Shown: positions 63,942 to 64,000 of the stretch, one piece after another | How positions within the stretch are numbered: the stretch's first letter is position 1 | How the letters are laid out: every line of letters starts with the position of its first letter | Assembly (NCBI RefSeq): GCF_003148765.1 | Contig: NZ_QGGV01000001.1 | Coordinates: 1 to 64,000 of the forward strand | Origin: Silicimonas algicola | GTDB taxonomy: Bacteria > Pseudomonadota > Alphaproteobacteria > Rhodobacterales > Rhodobacteraceae | Reading direction: 5' to 3' | DNA: 64,000 nucleotides | Translations under genes and position numbers: made by a program | Notes under the pieces: generated by a model | Told to the model about the DNA's origin: nothing | Databases searched by the model: none | The model's input: only the letters and a program-made list of their open reading frames with translations

Positions 63942-64000
63942 GCGCCCTCGAGGATCTGGAGCGCGCCGGGCGCGAAGTCGATCCTCACGCCCTGACCATC
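63938..64000 (-). CDS. potA: Polyamine ABC importer ATPase, C-terminal end (partial)
   Basis: The window ends inside this gene. The readable tail is DGQGVRIDFAPGALQILEGA then stop, the TOBE-domain ending common in PotA-type ATPases of polyamine and iron importers. Its stop overlaps the PotB start (ATGA), which fixes the frame and shows operon order potA-potB-potC-binding protein-amidase. Confidence 0.75.
   Translation of the reverse strand, partial: DGQGVRIDFAPGALQILEGA

Noticed and set aside
1-64000. CRISPR arrays and rRNA/tRNA genes
   Set aside because: No regularly spaced repeats and no rRNA-like or complete tRNA-like sequence were noticed on reading; a dedicated scan was not possible.

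Overview
The window looks like a chromosomal or large-plasmid segment of an alphaproteobacterium, most likely Rhodobacterales or a close relative. This is inferred from GC-rich coding style, ExoD, the glgP-glgC-glgA-glgX-alpha-glucosidase order, a PotABC-type polyamine transporter and bacteriophytochrome/heme-oxygenase remnants; no rRNA or tRNA marker was seen to confirm it. The left part (about 1-25 kb) is visibly less GC-rich and much less densely coded than the right part (about 33-64 kb).

Region 1 (0.3-25.2 kb) is a Wzx/Wzy-type exopolysaccharide or capsule locus. It encodes a GT2 glycosyltransferase, a polysaccharide deacetylase, a GT25 enzyme, three GT4 glycosyltransferases, a Wzz-like chain-length protein, a Wzy-like polymerase, a priming sugar-phosphate transferase and a Wzx-like flippase. 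It also holds two lipoproteins of unknown role. Its most unusual part is a three-gene unit: a 42-residue N-terminally hydrophobic peptide, a GMC-type flavin oxidoreductase, and an 824-residue fusion of an adenylating domain, a phosphopantetheine carrier domain and a membrane acyltransferase. The fusion resembles the Dlt logic (activate, load, transfer) collapsed into one chain. The locus is eroded: an IS2-group element with dead transposase, a second IS3-family remnant and an epimerase pseudogene lie inside it.

Region 2 (25.2-31.2 kb) is a degradation zone with almost no intact genes. It has an intact-looking IS6-family element, an inverted fragment of the same element abutting it, and two further IS6 scars. 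Around these lie broken pieces of a cupredoxin, a serine recombinase, a bacteriophytochrome and its biliverdin-producing heme oxygenase.

Region 3 (31.2-42.7 kb) is a mixed accessory block: a SARP-like regulator with a predicted C-terminal membrane segment overlapping a secreted-protein gene, an HxlR regulator next to a MATE transporter, a periplasmic cupin, a secreted beta-propeller, a SAM methyltransferase divergent from a GlxA-type AraC regulator, ExoD, an M48 lipoprotein protease, and a 23-codon lysine-rich micro-ORF.

Region 4 (42.9-59.4 kb) is carbohydrate metabolism. An ArsR-type regulator, a GH51 arabinofuranosidase and a complete ABC sugar importer probably form an arabino-oligosaccharide uptake unit. 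The glycogen cluster glgP-(glgB remnant)-glgC-glgA-glgX-alpha-glucosidase follows; the branching-enzyme gene survives only as a scrambled remnant.

Region 5 (59.5-64 kb) links an acetylpolyamine amidohydrolase-like protein with a convergent operon (potA, potB, potC, a drastically shortened binding protein, and an amidase) that leaves the window at the right edge.
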